Positions 1-12,319 of a stretch of DNA of 64,000 nt are shown here, one piece after another. The notes beneath the pieces are model-generated. The model had not been told where the DNA came from. It saw only the letters and a program-made list of their open reading frames with translations, and searched no databases. This DNA comes from Takakia lepidozioides (Eukaryota > Streptophyta > Takakiopsida > Takakiales > Takakiaceae): positions 72,852,001 through 72,916,000 of the forward strand of contig CM060733.1 of NCBI GenBank assembly GCA_030704615.1. Direction: 5' to 3'. The translations under genes and the position numbers were made by a program. Position 1 is the stretch's first letter. Each line of letters opens with the position of its first letter.

Positions 1-717
1 ACCTTCCAGGGATGATAATAAAAGAAGACAAACAATGTGTCTAGACAAATCTCAATGACGAATCTCCGTTTGTGCTAGGTTTTCTCTTCCGCCGCAGCCT
101 GGGATAAATGGTGTACTGACTGGATGGATTGTCATGGGTTGTAGGCCCCTTCTTTTTACTTATATTGGTGTCGGCAATCGTAATGTGTTGTGTACCTTCG
201 TGCGAGGTGTCTCCCTGAGTGTCAGTGTTTGTGCTGTGCTCTTCTGGCACAGCACAAATAAATTTGATTTGGGGTTTCCTGTTTATTGGACTCCACGGGT
301 CGTTGCCGTCTTTCCATAATTGATGGTTTAATATCCTGTGCAGGGTTTGTTTTTCATCCAAACACAATACGGCTTCTTGTGGCTTCTTGTCTTTGAAGAC
401 AATTTTTCTAGTTGGTGTCTCTCAGTGTGGCTGACTGCAGAGTTCGGTGCAGACTTTCGCCGTGCATGTCATTCTTACAGAAGATTGTAAACCCCAAAAT
501 CCGTTGCATACATCGCCCGCAGTCATTGGGACTGTGCTACCCTTATTCACCTCAGTTCGTTTGGGGTGGATCCCCTCTCGAGAATTACGGGCTATCAGTT
601 CAAGGGACCCTTTGTGGATCGCAACTTTGGCTCAGTGTAGGAAAACATGTCCAGGAAGGGAGACAGACACGCTCGATTTCATTCCAATGCAGGTAGTCTT
701 CACTGACTGCCACTGCA
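1..717. other. Upstream region, no gene recognised
   Basis: No reading frame here resembles a known family. The short open frames on both strands (up to 108 codons) have no recognisable motifs. Its 3' end reads TGCCACTGCAG just before the first recognisable transposase codons, so it may hold an intron with a 3' splice site near 718. The start of the neighbouring transposase gene may lie here or left of the window. Confidence 0.4.
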
Positions 718-3700
718 GATGACGATGGGTTTGCAGTTATTCATGAGGATGAGCTGGTTACAGTGTTCCCTCTGGAATTGGGTTCTCTGCTTGTTCAAAA
801 AGAGGTGTATGACGAGGATGGGAATTTGGATTCTGGACACTTGCAGAAACCATTGGTTGGCGAGTGTGGGAGGAAGTGGAGAGTCCTCCCAGGCACATAC
901 CGGGTCCTTGGAAAAGAGAGAAGACAATCAGCAGGATAAGTAGTTACCCCTGGCACTGCAGCATCGGTCGTGCAGCAGAATGACACAGTTCATGTGAAAC
1001 AAAAGGTGAGCACATCCACTACATTCGTGACTCTTTCAGACTCGTCCTCGAAGGATGTTTCTGAGATTCCTCCGCCAATCCAGACTCCATTCTTGGATGA
1101 TGACGAATTGCAAGAGATAACGAGTGTCATTCCGAAATTGAAAGCCCTCGCAGGGGTGCCTGGGTGCAAGAGCGAGCTGCGTTTTGTTGATTGGGAGTTC
1201 CTTCGGATGCAACGGGTTCAATATGTGCCAACAGAGTTTGACGGGGACATTTTGTTTGAGCTCAACCTTCCCACGTCTTCCAGTGGACTTGCTGGGCTTC
1301 TGCAGGGCATGGACAAGAAACATGACGGACACCCTTGGTGCAGGACAAAAACATCGAACATCCACGACATTGGATTGAAATTTCGAAGGTCGGTTTGCGT
1401 TGGACATTGCAAGTGCGTGAATACTTCTTGCCCTCGCCTGAGAAACAGCTCTAAACCAAACGAAAGTGAGTGGGAAGGGGTGCCCCTGAATCCTTTCACA
1501 CCAGGGCTTACCCCTCCCAAAACCAATATTTTTGTGTGCAGGTTCTGCGAACTTGCCCCATCCTGTGTTTCTGTGTGTCACACTCGTATGTACCAGGTGG
1601 CACACCGGTGCAAGATAATGACTCGTGCCTGCATTCATATGGGTACACACGAGCATCATGTGTCGAAGGGAAGTTGCAGGGATAGTGTAGACATCGCTAG
1701 AAATTTTCTGAAGCAGGAGTTTCACAATGCCCCTTGTGCAACACCTTCTGCTATAGCGCTTGCAGCTAGCAAAGTATTCCTGGAAAAACACATACTGGGT
1801 GAAGAGGATGCGACACAACCAATGCTGGATGCAGATTCGCTTGATGTAGTGATGGACCATTTCTCCGTGTTGAGCTCTCTTAATATTCGAAACCAGGTGA
1901 ATGCACTCAGAATGGGCACAGGCAATACTAGATTCATTGACAACATTATGGACCTCAAACAGAGGAGTCGCTATGAATTCATTCAAAACAGTATCTTCCC
2001 TGGCCAAGGCTCGTCCAAGGTGTATTTGTTCAAGATGTCAACAGTGGGCGAAGGCAGTGGTGTGAGCATTGTCCGCCGAATGCAACCTGGAGGAGATTTG
2101 GCAAAATGTTGGTTAATGTTTGATCACTGCAAATGGGTGAAGGGTTGGACAACCATGGCGTGCCATGTGTACGATCCAATGTACCATCGTGTGCTCTCCA
2201 TAGCAATTTGTGATATGTAGTCGGAGGACACTGAATCCCAAATGCTCATATGGAATTCTCTCCTGGCCGTCATGTAGCGCAATGGAATGCAGAACACAAA
2301 TTTTGCAGGGTTCATGGTTGATAGTGCACAGACAAATTTCAATGTAGTGCTGCGCATCTTTGGTTCAGGGGATTCTAAGGTCCTAATGGAAAATAGGGAG
2401 CACACATGCCTCTTCCATTGGAGTCAATCTCTGGCACGTCATACAAAGCCCTGCATTCGACCTGACCTTCAGTTGGAGCACAAAAGACTCTGTCTCAAGT
2501 ACAAAAATGCCACCTCAATGGGAGAAGCTGAGAGCACTTACCAAGCAATCCGGGCTTGGTGGTTCTCATCTGGTGCTGCTATTGGGATCCAGCTGAAGGA
2601 GTTGGAGGACTGGTTTGTTTTTCGGCACTTCAGGTACAGACAGTGGGGAGCTTTCATGACGACGGTAACCCTCTTCAATCCCAGAAACACAAATTTCATT
2701 TTGCATCATGTCTGTTCCTTTGGGGTTGTTGGATTGTCACTTGCAGAACCTCTTCCATTTCCTTTCGTTCCTCACATTTGCGTGCATTGCCTCCTGCAGG
2801 ATATGTCCTTGGAGGACTTGGCCGACATGCCTTCGTGTAATTTGGCTGAGACTGTTCACAACGCCTGGATGCAGCAGTCTACCAAAGCAGGATGTGACTT
2901 GTATATTGCCACTGCAAATGACATGATGCGGGCACTTACACAACAAACCAGATATCGCAATTTTCTGATGGGACGGGGCGGAGGTAAGGGCCCTGATACG
3001 ACTTTGTTGATGCTAAGGGCTGCGAGCAGGTCCGGAGACCCATCGAAGATGGCGAGAGCTCTGAACAGATGCACTGAAGGCTCCCCTTTGCAATCCAGGG
3101 TCCCCCATTTGGAAGGCCAGGAAACATTTGGATCATGCAAAAGGAAATTGAACACTCTTCCAGGGTCGGATGGAGATTCTCATCGCCCGGACAGGGTCAA
3201 TTTCTCTGTACCAAAGATGTCTCCAGTGCAGACTAAGTCATGTGCTCGCCCCTTCCCAGGTGGGTCCTCTTCCAGTGGAGCAGGTGCAAATCATGCAAGC
3301 ACAGCAGCAGGAATCCCTTTGGAGGAGGTGGTGTCCTTGGTGCATGAATCTGATTGCATTGACAGTGAGTGGCATATAGAACGCACCCCACCAGGATCTA
3401 GAGTGGCTTGCATGCAATTCGGACCCCCTCTTTCAAGAAATGCAAATCAAAAATATGCAAAGGCTCCAGATGGACTCCAGCTCCAACATTCACAAGGTTG
3501 TTCCGACCTTATCATAGTGGGGAGTCAAAGGACTGGAAGTTCTGGTTCTGCCCAGACGATATGGCACGATGCGTCAAGGGAACAGTTCGTCCTTCGGTGA
3601 TAATGAAGCCCCCTCGGCCCGCAATTTGGCCTGTGAAACTTGGGACGTCGTTGTCATCAACCAAGATAAGCATGCTGGAGGAGGGAGGGTTCCGTCTTGC

Positions 3701-4009
3701 ACGGTCCCAGGTAATGCCCTCATGCATTCTGGGCACAGATGTGCCACATGCTCCGGCAATGCCTCCACCCGGTGCCGACTCCCACCCAACAAAAAGAGAT
3801 GGAAAAACAGTGTGTCGTGTCGCTTCGGGTGCAGATCACGACTGCAAGATGGAATCGGCTAGAATTTTGCAGGCTCGGGTGACTCGTATCACCGAAGTCC
3901 CGGCCCCGGGGTATGGACGGATTTACACAGTGTTGTCTACTGGCTCAGTTCTTCATGGCAAAGAATATCAGGTTGTCGTGAGGAATTTCCCTGCGTGCAC
4001 CTGTCCAGA
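718..4009 (+). pseudogene. MULE-like transposase with SWIM motif, copy 1 (broken)
   Basis: Remnant of a Mutator-like (MULE) DDE transposase gene, closely related to the reverse-strand copy at 16,480-19,961. In one frame from 718 it shows an N-terminal region, then an LMFDH motif (first acidic site), FMVDSAQTN (second acidic site) and TCLFHW (the C/H motif after it in MULEs). The C-terminal part, in another frame from 3,408, has a cysteine-rich FWFCPDD block and the first half of a SWIM finger (NFPACTCPD). The frame is broken by TAA at 937, TAG at 2,218 and TAG at 2,275, and by a frameshift near 3,400-3,600. An apparent GT-AG intron (about 2,665-2,800) matches an intron position in copy 2, so this is not a processed copy. 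The SWIM half is cut at 4,004-4,009 and replaced by retrotransposon sequence. Family assignment rests on motifs only. Confidence 0.7.
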
Positions 4010-6298
4010 CAATCAAATCAGACCAACGATGAAGACCACGAATGCAACCACGGAAACAGAATTGGCGGAAGTAATTTGCCAGACCAAGACCCAAATTACC
4101 ATTGGACAATTATTAAAAATTGCTCCACACTGCAAGAAAACTTTATTTCGGGCAATCGAGGCATTGACCCCCACACCAAAACAAAAACCAACACCAGAGG
4201 TTTACACGATTAAACCCACAACTATACGACAAACTCCAGACTACGATGAAGCAATACCCGTAATACAAGTACGTATTGGACGGAAGCTGGTAACAAATAT
4301 ACTCATCGATGGAGGATCCGGAGTGAATATCATGACAGAGAAAATGAAGAAGTCACTAGGATTGGGGCACATGGAACCTGCTCCATTCACGGTACGAATG
4401 GCTGATCAACAAAAAGTGCAGCCATTGGGTATCATCAGACGACTTGCAATGGAAATAGCAGGACTGGTATACGAAGTATCAGTAACCATTCTCAGAATGG
4501 AGGATGTGGCAAAAGGATATTCGCTACTACTTGGCCGACCATGGTTAACACAAGCCCAATCACACCACGATTGGGGAAGTCAGACTCTCACGATCAAAAA
4601 GGGATCAGAACAAGTCACCATCACTACGAAACAACAAGGTACCATTCCACGAGAGAAACGACCTTGCATAGTGGAAGAGTATGATTGGTCCAGTGGACTA
4701 TCGAATGAAGAAGAAACCACAGTATATGCCGCACATCCACAGTTGGAACCTATTGGGCAATTAGTGGTCAAGCATACCACAACAGTAGGATGTCACATGG
4801 TGAACACCCAAGGAGAACCGAATACTTCGAGAACGGAGGATCCAGAGGAAGAAGCTATGGATAAACACCCTGCCTGTTTTTATCAAGAAAGGGAAGAGGA
4901 CATTAAAATCAGTGAAGTACCTGCCACGGTTGCAACCATTGAACAAGAGATTGTAGGATGGACAGTAACAGAAGAAACTCAATTGATTCAAGTGAATCTG
5001 GGAACAGTGGAAGAACTGCAGATAATACGAGTAAGTGCAGGTATTGAAGAATCGTTTATACATGAAGCTACTGCATTATTCACTGAATACAAGGATGTAT
5101 TTGCCTGGAACTACAAAGATTTGAAGGGTATACCTTCTAACATCTGTCAGCACCGAATTGAATTGGAAGTTGACACAAAACCAATTCGTTAGAACCGTTA
5201 CAGAATGAACCCCAACTATGCAGTTAAAGTTTGGGAAGAAATCAAGAAATTACTGGATGCAGGATTCATATACCCAGTAGAGACACCACAATGGTTATCA
5301 CCCATTGTGATAGTACCCAAGAAAAATGGAAAACTACGAGTATGTGTGGACTACCGCAAGTTAAACGCAGGAACCAAGAAAGACCCATTTCCACTACCTT
5401 TCACCGAAATAGTGTTGGACACAGTGGCCGGATATGAGATGTACTCATTCATGGATGGGTTTAGTGGGTACAACCAGGTGCGGATGGCAGAAGAAGACCG
5501 AGAAAAAACCGCATTCATCATTGAATGGGGAGTCTATGCTTACAAAGTCATGCCATTTGGACTTTGCAACGCACCAACCACGTTTCAGCGGGCAGTGTCT
5601 GAGATATTCAAGAATTATCTCAACGATTTTATGCAGGTATTTTTGGATGATTTCAGTGTCTTCGGACAGAAATTCAAACACTTGGCACAGTTAAAATTTT
5701 GCCTACAAGCCTGGAGAAACAATGGAGTAAGTCTCAATCCGGAAAAATGTACATTTTGTGTGAATTCAGGATTATTGTTGGGACGCATTGTGTGCCAACA
5801 AGGGATTCTGGTGGATCCAAAGAAAGTGGAGGTTATCCAGAAAATACCACCACCAAGAAACTCAAGAGATTTCTGGGACAGACAAGCTATTACAGAAGGT
5901 ACATGGACAAATATGCTCACAGAGCGGCACCAGTCTATAGACTGCTGAAGCAAGATGCCGAATACCGATGGTCTCCAGCTTGCCAGGAATCATTTGATTC
6001 ACTAAAAATGGCACTCACTGCAGCACCAATTCTAATAAATCCAAGATGGGATTTACCATTTCATGTACACAGTGATGCATCAGGCATTGCTTTGGGAGCA
6101 GTTTTAGCTCAGAATGTGACAGGCACAATAGATTCACCAATCTATTATGCGAGCAGACTGTTGACAACAGCCGAGAAGAACTATAGCACCACAGAAAGGG
6201 AAGCATTGACAATGATTTATGCTGTTCAAAAGTTTCGGCATTATTTACTTGGCAATCGCTTTAAGTTTATTGTTGATCATCAGGCTCTAGTCATTTAG
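4010..6298 (+). pseudogene. pol: Retrotransposon pol: protease, reverse transcriptase, RNase H (broken)
   Basis: The protease motif LIDGGSGVNIM is at about 4,299-4,331. RT spans about 5,190-5,860, with YRMNPNYA-like N-terminal residues, VCVDYRKLNAG, PFGLCNAPTTFQR and catalytic FLDDFSVFG (5,639-5,665). RNase H has HSDASGIALG (about 6,067) and ends in YAVQKFRHYLLG. Breaks seen: TAG at 5,190 (CAG in copy 2); a frameshift around 5,850-5,870 between RT and RNase H (also present in copy 2); and one missing base near 6,290 that ends the frame at LVI where copy 2 continues. The protease part is open in frame with the upstream SWIM fragment, making one chimeric 594-codon ORF (3,408-5,192). Confidence 0.85.
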
Positions 6299-8154
6299 CA
6301 AATCGACCACTAGCTAGTGGCAGGGTTGCTCGATGGTTATTACTTCTTCATGAGTATGATTTTGAAGTTGTTCATAAACCAGGGAGATTACATGTTACAA
6401 CAGATCATCTGTCAATGATTACTACAGGAGAACCAGCCACGGGGGTAGAGGATCAACTTCCCGATGCATTTCTGTTTGCTGTTCAACCAGAGGCACCAGA
6501 TGAAGAGACAGATCCTATAGATGCTCTGGGAATGTTTCAAGGAGACTATGACCTTCCAGATGCTCTTAAACTCATGGATGACACTGATGAAGAAGAGGAC
6601 TTATCAGATGAAGATGAACCTCTTGATGAAGGACCTATTATTGAGGAAGAGCCAGATCCAGAAGAAGAAGATGACAAGGAAAACGAAGAAACAAACAATC
6701 AAGAATTGGCCAATATCAGTATTGGAGCTTATACAGTTACTAAAGAAGAATCAGAAGACATTCACAATCAAGATCAAGATGATTGACAATGGCCAATCAA
6801 ATACTATCTGAACACAGGGAAATTTCCTGAAGACTACACCAAAGATGACAGGAGAAAGCTTTCAATGAAAAGCAAGCCATACACAGTAATCAAGGGAATT
6901 CTGTACAAAAGAGGAATTGACTCCATAATGAGAAGATGTGTAAACAAAGAACAAGCCAAAACAATGATGTAAGAGCTACACGAAGGAATTGCAGGAGGAC
7001 ACATCAGTTCGGACCTGACAGCAAAGAAGATATTATTAGCAGGTTATTGGTGGCCTACTGTATTTGGAGATACTTACGAACACTGTCAACAGTGTGATGA
7101 AGATTGGACCAGTAGAACAAACGGGGAAGGGGACTCTGCACCCAATACTACAAACAGAACCATGTTAGACTTCGTGGGACCCATTAAACCTCCAGCAAGG
7201 TACACACAAAACCAATACATCCTCACAGCCACGGATTACACTACCAAATGGGTAGAGGCCAAGGCCCTAAGAGACAACACTGCCAGATCGACAGCGAAAT
7301 TCTTATATGAAAACATCATCACATGATTTGGTTGCCCACTGGAATTCGTCAGTGATCAAGGATCACATTTTATAAATGATGCCATAAAATGCTTGACGGA
7401 GGAGTTCATGATCGTACATCACAAGAGTACTGCTTACTATCCCCAAGGAAATGGCCAAGCCGAATCTACCAACAAGATATTATGCACTATCTTAACCAAG
7501 ATAGTAAATGCCAATCGTACAGATTGGGACACCAAATTGAACACAACACTACGGGCATTCAGGACATCATACAAGGTGACCACGAAACATACACCATTTC
7601 AACTGGTGTATGGAGCAGAGGCACTATTATCCATTGAATGTATGATACCCACACTACGAACCGAAACTCATGAACGATGGGGTTTAGAGGAATCTCTACA
7701 AGTCAGGGAATATGAGTTATTCCATCTGGAAGAAGTTCGGGCAGACGCCGCAGATAACATGGCACGGATTCAAGAACAACGAAGAAAAAGAATATCCAAA
7801 GGGAAAGAGAAATCTTTCCAGGATGGGGACATTGTTTTGTGGTTACCAAAAATCAAGAAGATCAAATTGGGCGGAAAATTGAAAATGCCATGGATGGGAC
7901 CATTTCAAATCAAAAGGGTACATGACAATGGAACTGTTGATTTGCAGACCTTGGAACAAGAATTCATGGGACGAATTAATATTAACAAGTTAAAAGGCTA
8001 CCAAGGAATACATGACAAAGCCCTTATACATGACTTATACGCCAACGAGGAAGATCAAATTGAAGATGAGGAGCGCGAAACCGCCAGTGCATACTACATT
8101 CATCACGACACGGTGAATCGGCATGTACTAAGACAGGTGTCAACACGAATTTAA
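6299..8154 (+). pseudogene. int: Retrotransposon acidic linker and integrase (broken)
   Basis: An acidic linker (6,415-6,786, rich in Asp/Glu) precedes the integrase. The HHCC finger lies at about 6,968-7,095 (GGYWWPTV-like segment, then CQQC). The DDE core has Asp in MLDFVGP (about 7,167), SDQGSHF (about 7,351) and Glu in NGQAESTNK (about 7,460). The C-terminal part ends at 8,154 with GPFQIKRV and no chromodomain. Stops at about 6,967 (TAA where copy 2 has CAA) and TGA at 7,324 show it is dead. Only 7,393-8,154 is one long open frame (253 codons). Confidence 0.8.
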
Positions 8155-8929
8155 GGCACCACGACGGCTAGACCACCATTCATCTGGAGGACAACATTAC
8201 CACCCCGTATACCGTATGGTGAACCGTGGCCAACACAGATGCCCTATAGAACCGTGAACGAATACGAAGCAGCCAACGAGTCACTGCTTTATTAAACTCC
8301 GAGATGTACGCTCTAGATCACCCCACCGACCGTGGTACATACACCACTAGCCATCGATCATAACACGGAGGCAGAATGACGGCGCAATCCAACGGATTGC
8401 CAAAAGACGGCGGATGATAAAGGCAAAGCCAATAAACCAAGCTGCAAGTACTGTGCACACGCCGCCCATCTAAAAACAGACCACGTACCAAAGTGGATGA
8501 ATACATCCAAGATGGATGAGCATAAACTGACCGAAACTGGACAATCATCAACGACCATCAGTTCGATCCAAAACAAACCACGAAGAAAATACCAACAGAA
8601 GAAAATCGAGCACAAAAGGGATGAAGTTTTCTCAAAATCGTTACCAGAAGCTAAATGCTTCTTGGTAAGCCTGGGCCCAGCAATTAAAGCTAACTGCGCT
8701 TTAAACCTAGGCAACCAGCAGGACAAAATTACCTCCACGAGAACCTCGAGAGAAGTTAGAGGAGAAGCCTACAGAGGAGAACCCCTACTTAAACCCAAAA
8801 GCGAACTCCTCACCTTCTCTTCCGCAAACTGGAAATTGTTGTATACACAACTTCCAGTGTGCTTCATACTGCTTGTGATACAGGAATTGGTACTCCAATT
8901 CCTTACAGCAACCGCAAGACTAAGAGAAA
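8155..8929 (+). other. Non-coding spacer between pol and extra ORF
   Basis: No family match. The frame is open from 8,497, but the plausible start of the next protein is the ATG at 8,930. Two short near-palindromes stand out: around 8,830-8,855 (TTGTTGTATACACAA core) and around 8,881-8,902 (GGAATTGG, 4 nt, CCAATTCC). It may be the leader of a spliced or subgenomic transcript for the extra ORF. Confidence 0.35.
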
Positions 8930-9603
8930 TGGCAGGCACCAAGCGGAAGGCACCAAGTTCTTATGTGCAAGTGAATTTCAAAATCAGCCCGGCGTTGCGG
9001 AAGATTGAGCAAGACATAGAGACACAGGAGACGTTAGACAGTCTTGGCTTGCGATACTTCATCACCACGCTGGACTGGAACCTTAAGCATGACGAGCTGT
9101 GCAGGGAGTTTTTGGAGAATTACAACACCAGCACTCGGAGCACAAATGTCCGCGACACACACATTCTGCTGACGGAGAAGTACTTGGCGGAAGTGTTTCA
9201 CCTTCCCAGTCTGGACGTACCGGCGCACAGCGGCAAACCTCCAAGGTTTGTACTTGCAGATTTGTTTGAGAATCTCAACCAAGCCGATCAGGGCTACACA
9301 TGCAGTCACAGCAAAAACCCCGGCTTTAGGAAGATAACCCCGGTACTTAGCACGTTGCTTTGCCTCAGGCAAAACCACAGCTACTGTACCAAGGAGTTAA
9401 TCGATCAAGTGTTGATTTGCCTCAGTGGGCAAATCGTGAATTGGGCAAGCTTCTTATTGAAGAAGTTGACCCAAGAATTGACCCGTTTGACAAAGAAGAA
9501 GAAGGAAGCGACTGTTACCATGGCTACTCTCTTGTTACTCCAAATGATTCGACAATTTGCAGGCAATACAAGCATTGGGGCAAGTAACAGTTTGTATGGA
9601 TAG
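8930..9603 (+). CDS. Additional retrotransposon ORF, N-terminal part
   Basis: Begins MAGTKRKAPSS (ATG 8,930) and stays open to 9,603; the same frame is open upstream to 8,497. I do not recognise a domain. The N-terminus is basic and the rest mostly helical, ending in a Lys-rich segment (LTKKKKEA). It sits between integrase and 3' LTR in the same orientation, where many plant Athila/Tat-branch elements carry an extra or env-like gene. No clear transmembrane pair or signal peptide is evident. The following ORF pieces are probably its continuation after frameshifts. Confidence 0.5.
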
Positions 9604-11397
9604 GGCCAAGGATTACATCAGCCCGGAGAACCTGAGCATGATCTTAGACCACATCAAAGAGAAACACTAGAGGGAATTGGCGACAGCAAGAACAGTATGT
9701 AACCATGAGGTTACAATCGCAGCGTTAGAAGATAAAAAACGACCTTACTTCGCCAATACAACACTTTGGCACAACGCAGAGATGAGTGGGAGCAAAAGTG
9801 GGAAAGACAGAGAGACGAAACACGCCATGTCCAAGCCGACCTCGATGCATAGCGAGAACGATCTCGGATAACAGAGACAGAGGTGGAAACACTCACAGGA
9901 CAGGTGTAGACGCTTAAGCAGCAGGTGACGACACTCAATGGACAGCTGAAGACTGCCAAAGACCAGGGAAACAAGTGGCTCACATGCAACACTGCACTGC
10001 TAAGGGAAAGGGAAAGTGCTGAAAGCAGGCTGTTTACAGCCACCACAGAAAGAGACATTGCCATGGGCAATGAACAAGAATGGAAACAGCAGCTGGAAAA
10101 GCTGACACTGCAAGCAGGGCTGGACGCAGCAGACGCAGCCTTGGCCAGAGCCTGGTTGATTGAAGGGAGTGAACTGGAGATGAAGAAACTCAACAGGGCA
10201 ATGGTGAGGCAGATGGAATGCCAATTGGCGAAGTTGGTGACAGACATTCATGAGGAGTTCCTGCCACCAATTCCAGGACAAGAGGAGCTCATGGACAAAG
10301 ATGATCAAGAGGAGCAAGACCATGAACGAGAAGCACCAATACAATCAACAACAACAACACCAGCACAAACACCACCAGCAACACAACCACCACCAAGTCA
10401 ACAAACACTGGTATAGGCCACAACAGGGCCATCTACTCAAGAGGTAAACCTCGTAACACTACCAAGTGTACTGGTAGCATCAACTTTGGTAGAAGTGAAT
10501 GATTTCCAAATCATGCCATGCAAGCAGGATGGGGAGTGGCTAAAGTATTCGGAGGAATACTTTAAAATGATGGTAGTCCCAGCCCACCAAATCCCAGAGA
10601 TACTGGAGAAGGTCTTCAAAACCTTAACCCTTGCAGATCATTGGGTCAATTGCATCTGCTCAATCAAACTCTTATACCTCTGAGATACAGGATGAGGCCA
10701 CTGGCTAGGGAAGAGACATGGTCAGGGGCAGAATTGGTTGAATTCTGGCGCCAGGCTCCCCTGGAATACAAGGAGCTGGTAGCTTACATGTGGGCAGTGG
10801 GGCAAGTGAAGATTGATCCTACCCCGGCGGTAGACATTGTAATGGGCTGCCCAAGTTTTTATATTGGCAGTTACTTGTACCGGATGTTCGTGACAATGAG
10901 GGGAAGCTGGCAGCGCTATGAGAGTATTGAAAAAGATACTCACTAGGAATTACCCAAATTCCAGCCACCAGAGAGTCGCAGACACTTCAGCATACATGAA
11001 CAAACCACTATATGCTGAAGCATGGTGCCAGGCAAAGGACCACTTTTCACCATTGGTCTTGGACAGAGATCACCCTTTCAGAGAAACAGGGACGCAAGCG
11101 GTTAACTGGTTAATGGGCAGCAGGGCTACTAAACACATTATACCCTGGACCAAGGAGGAGCTGCAGACCTACCGAGAAACCTTAACCACCAAAATCGACA
11201 TGATATGTGGGGACGGAATAGTAGAACACCCTGATGACGAAAGCTGGCCTACTCACGAACCAGAGGAGCAACCAGACAGTGACGACAACAGGAACAAGAA
11301 GCTGCCACCACGACAATCCTGGGATGCACTTCCTACCCCGCAGACAGGCATGCCACCACCTTACATCCCCAAGAGATACAGCAAGCACAAGAACTGA
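9604..11397 (+). pseudogene. Additional retrotransposon ORF, C-terminal part (fragmented)
   Basis: Three or four overlapping frames (9,677-9,871; 9,925-10,416; 10,486-10,946; 10,918-11,397) read as one decayed protein. The second has heptad-like coiled-coil character with many Gln/Glu/Lys, followed by an acidic then a Gln/Pro/Thr-rich linker. The third and fourth hold Trp-rich segments (EETWSGAELVEFWRQAP, EAWCQAKDHFSPLV). Breaks include the TAG after QQTLV (10,414-10,416) and frameshifts near 10,640 and 10,920. Function unknown; position implies a retroelement accessory protein. Confidence 0.5.
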
Positions 11398-11420
11398 CGA
11401 AATTGTGCGGATACAATTTC

Positions 11421-11440
11421 AAAAGATGGGGGGGGGGGAT
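11421..11440 (+). other. Polypurine tract
   Basis: AAAAGATG followed by a run of about ten G sits immediately before the putative LTR start TGATAATGG. This is the expected place and composition for the plus-strand primer of a Ty3/gypsy element. Confidence 0.6.
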
Positions 11441-11443
11441 AAA

Positions 11444-12248
11444 TGATAATGGCTATGCTACGAGGGCTAGATAGCAAGGGTCACAACGGGACATACCGGG
11501 TAGTGATGGATGTACACTACCTGGCCACGGGCAAAAACGGCTAAGTACGCGGTACTTAGCAAATGGCGGAACAAGGGTACATTACCACGGGAGCAGTAGT
11601 GGGTAGTGTAGTAACTGTGGGCCATGAACCATGATATCACACGCCCACGTTAGCATCGGCTTTAACCAATAGAGGGAGTAGTGGACCGTTTACCACTATG
11701 GCTCACAACCACTGCAACAAGCCATTTTTTTAGCAAACCTTTTAGGTTGCGTAGGCAGTTAGGCAAACGGTCATTAACGACCGCAGACTGTAACGGCTCT
11801 TTCAAGCATAGTATAAAAAGGCTGCACGCAACTTAGAGGAGGAGCAATATGAGTGTCAGTGATCAGTGTGTATTCAAGGACTCAGAGTAATTCAATGTGT
11901 ACTTCTGTGATGATATGACAAACTCTGAAGTAAAGCCATGTTATTCGAAGTATCTCTGTGTAGAGTGAACGTGAGATGGAGAGAATGTGCATTATGAGAG
12001 AACGTGAGATGGTGAGAATGTATATCATCTCAAGATAGTTCTTGTTTTGCCTTGACTACCATTTGTTTGTATGAACGAAACGACTTCAGTCTTTTCGACT
12101 AAGATCTTTTATGCCAAAGAGACTGTAAATTGAGCTTAATCAATAGGATTAAGCAGCCTGCAGGGAGATGAATTCATACGATGTTCATTGTTTAGCTATC
12201 CTTAAAACGATTACTTCGTAATCGTTTTTGAAAGCATACCGTCGGACA
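11444..12248 (+). repeat. 3' LTR of Ty3/gypsy copy 1 (approximate ends)
   Basis: Starts TGATAATGG after the purine tract and contains a TATA box at 11,812; a likely end is GTCGGACA at 12,248. No 5' partner lies in the window, so ends are inferred from TG...CA and from where PPR-flanking sequence resumes (clearly by 12,333). Confidence 0.5.
11812..11819 (+). promoter_or_regulatory. LTR TATA box
   Basis: TATAAAAA within the LTR about 370 bp from its start, in the usual place for U3/R transcription start of an LTR promoter. Confidence 0.55.
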
Positions 12249-12319
12249 ACCTCTGTTGCATGTCTTAGGAAATGGGCAGTAGTGTTGATAGCCTATTTTG
12301 TCAAAGTCATAAACCAGCG

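Larger units (their letters stand above)
4004..12248 (+). mobile_element. Ty3/gypsy retrotransposon, non-chromovirus, 5'-truncated (copy 1)
   Basis: Long retroelement remnant: protease, reverse transcriptase, RNase H, acidic linker, integrase, a long additional reading frame, a purine tract and a 3' LTR. The RT block (PFGLCNAP, FLDDFSVFG) and protease LIDGGSGVNIM fit the Athila/Tat-like branch rather than chromoviruses; no chromodomain is present. The 5' LTR and gag are missing: at 4,004-4,009 the element joins the SWIM gene through a shared TCCAGA hexamer (the same hexamer is at 57,236-57,241 in copy 2). The right end near 12,248 is estimated from a terminal CA; it could extend to about 12,318. 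Confidence 0.75.

Noticed and set aside
1036-2007. 323-codon reverse-strand ORF
   Set aside because: It lies wholly opposite the transposase frame, which has recognisable motifs; no motif on the reverse strand.
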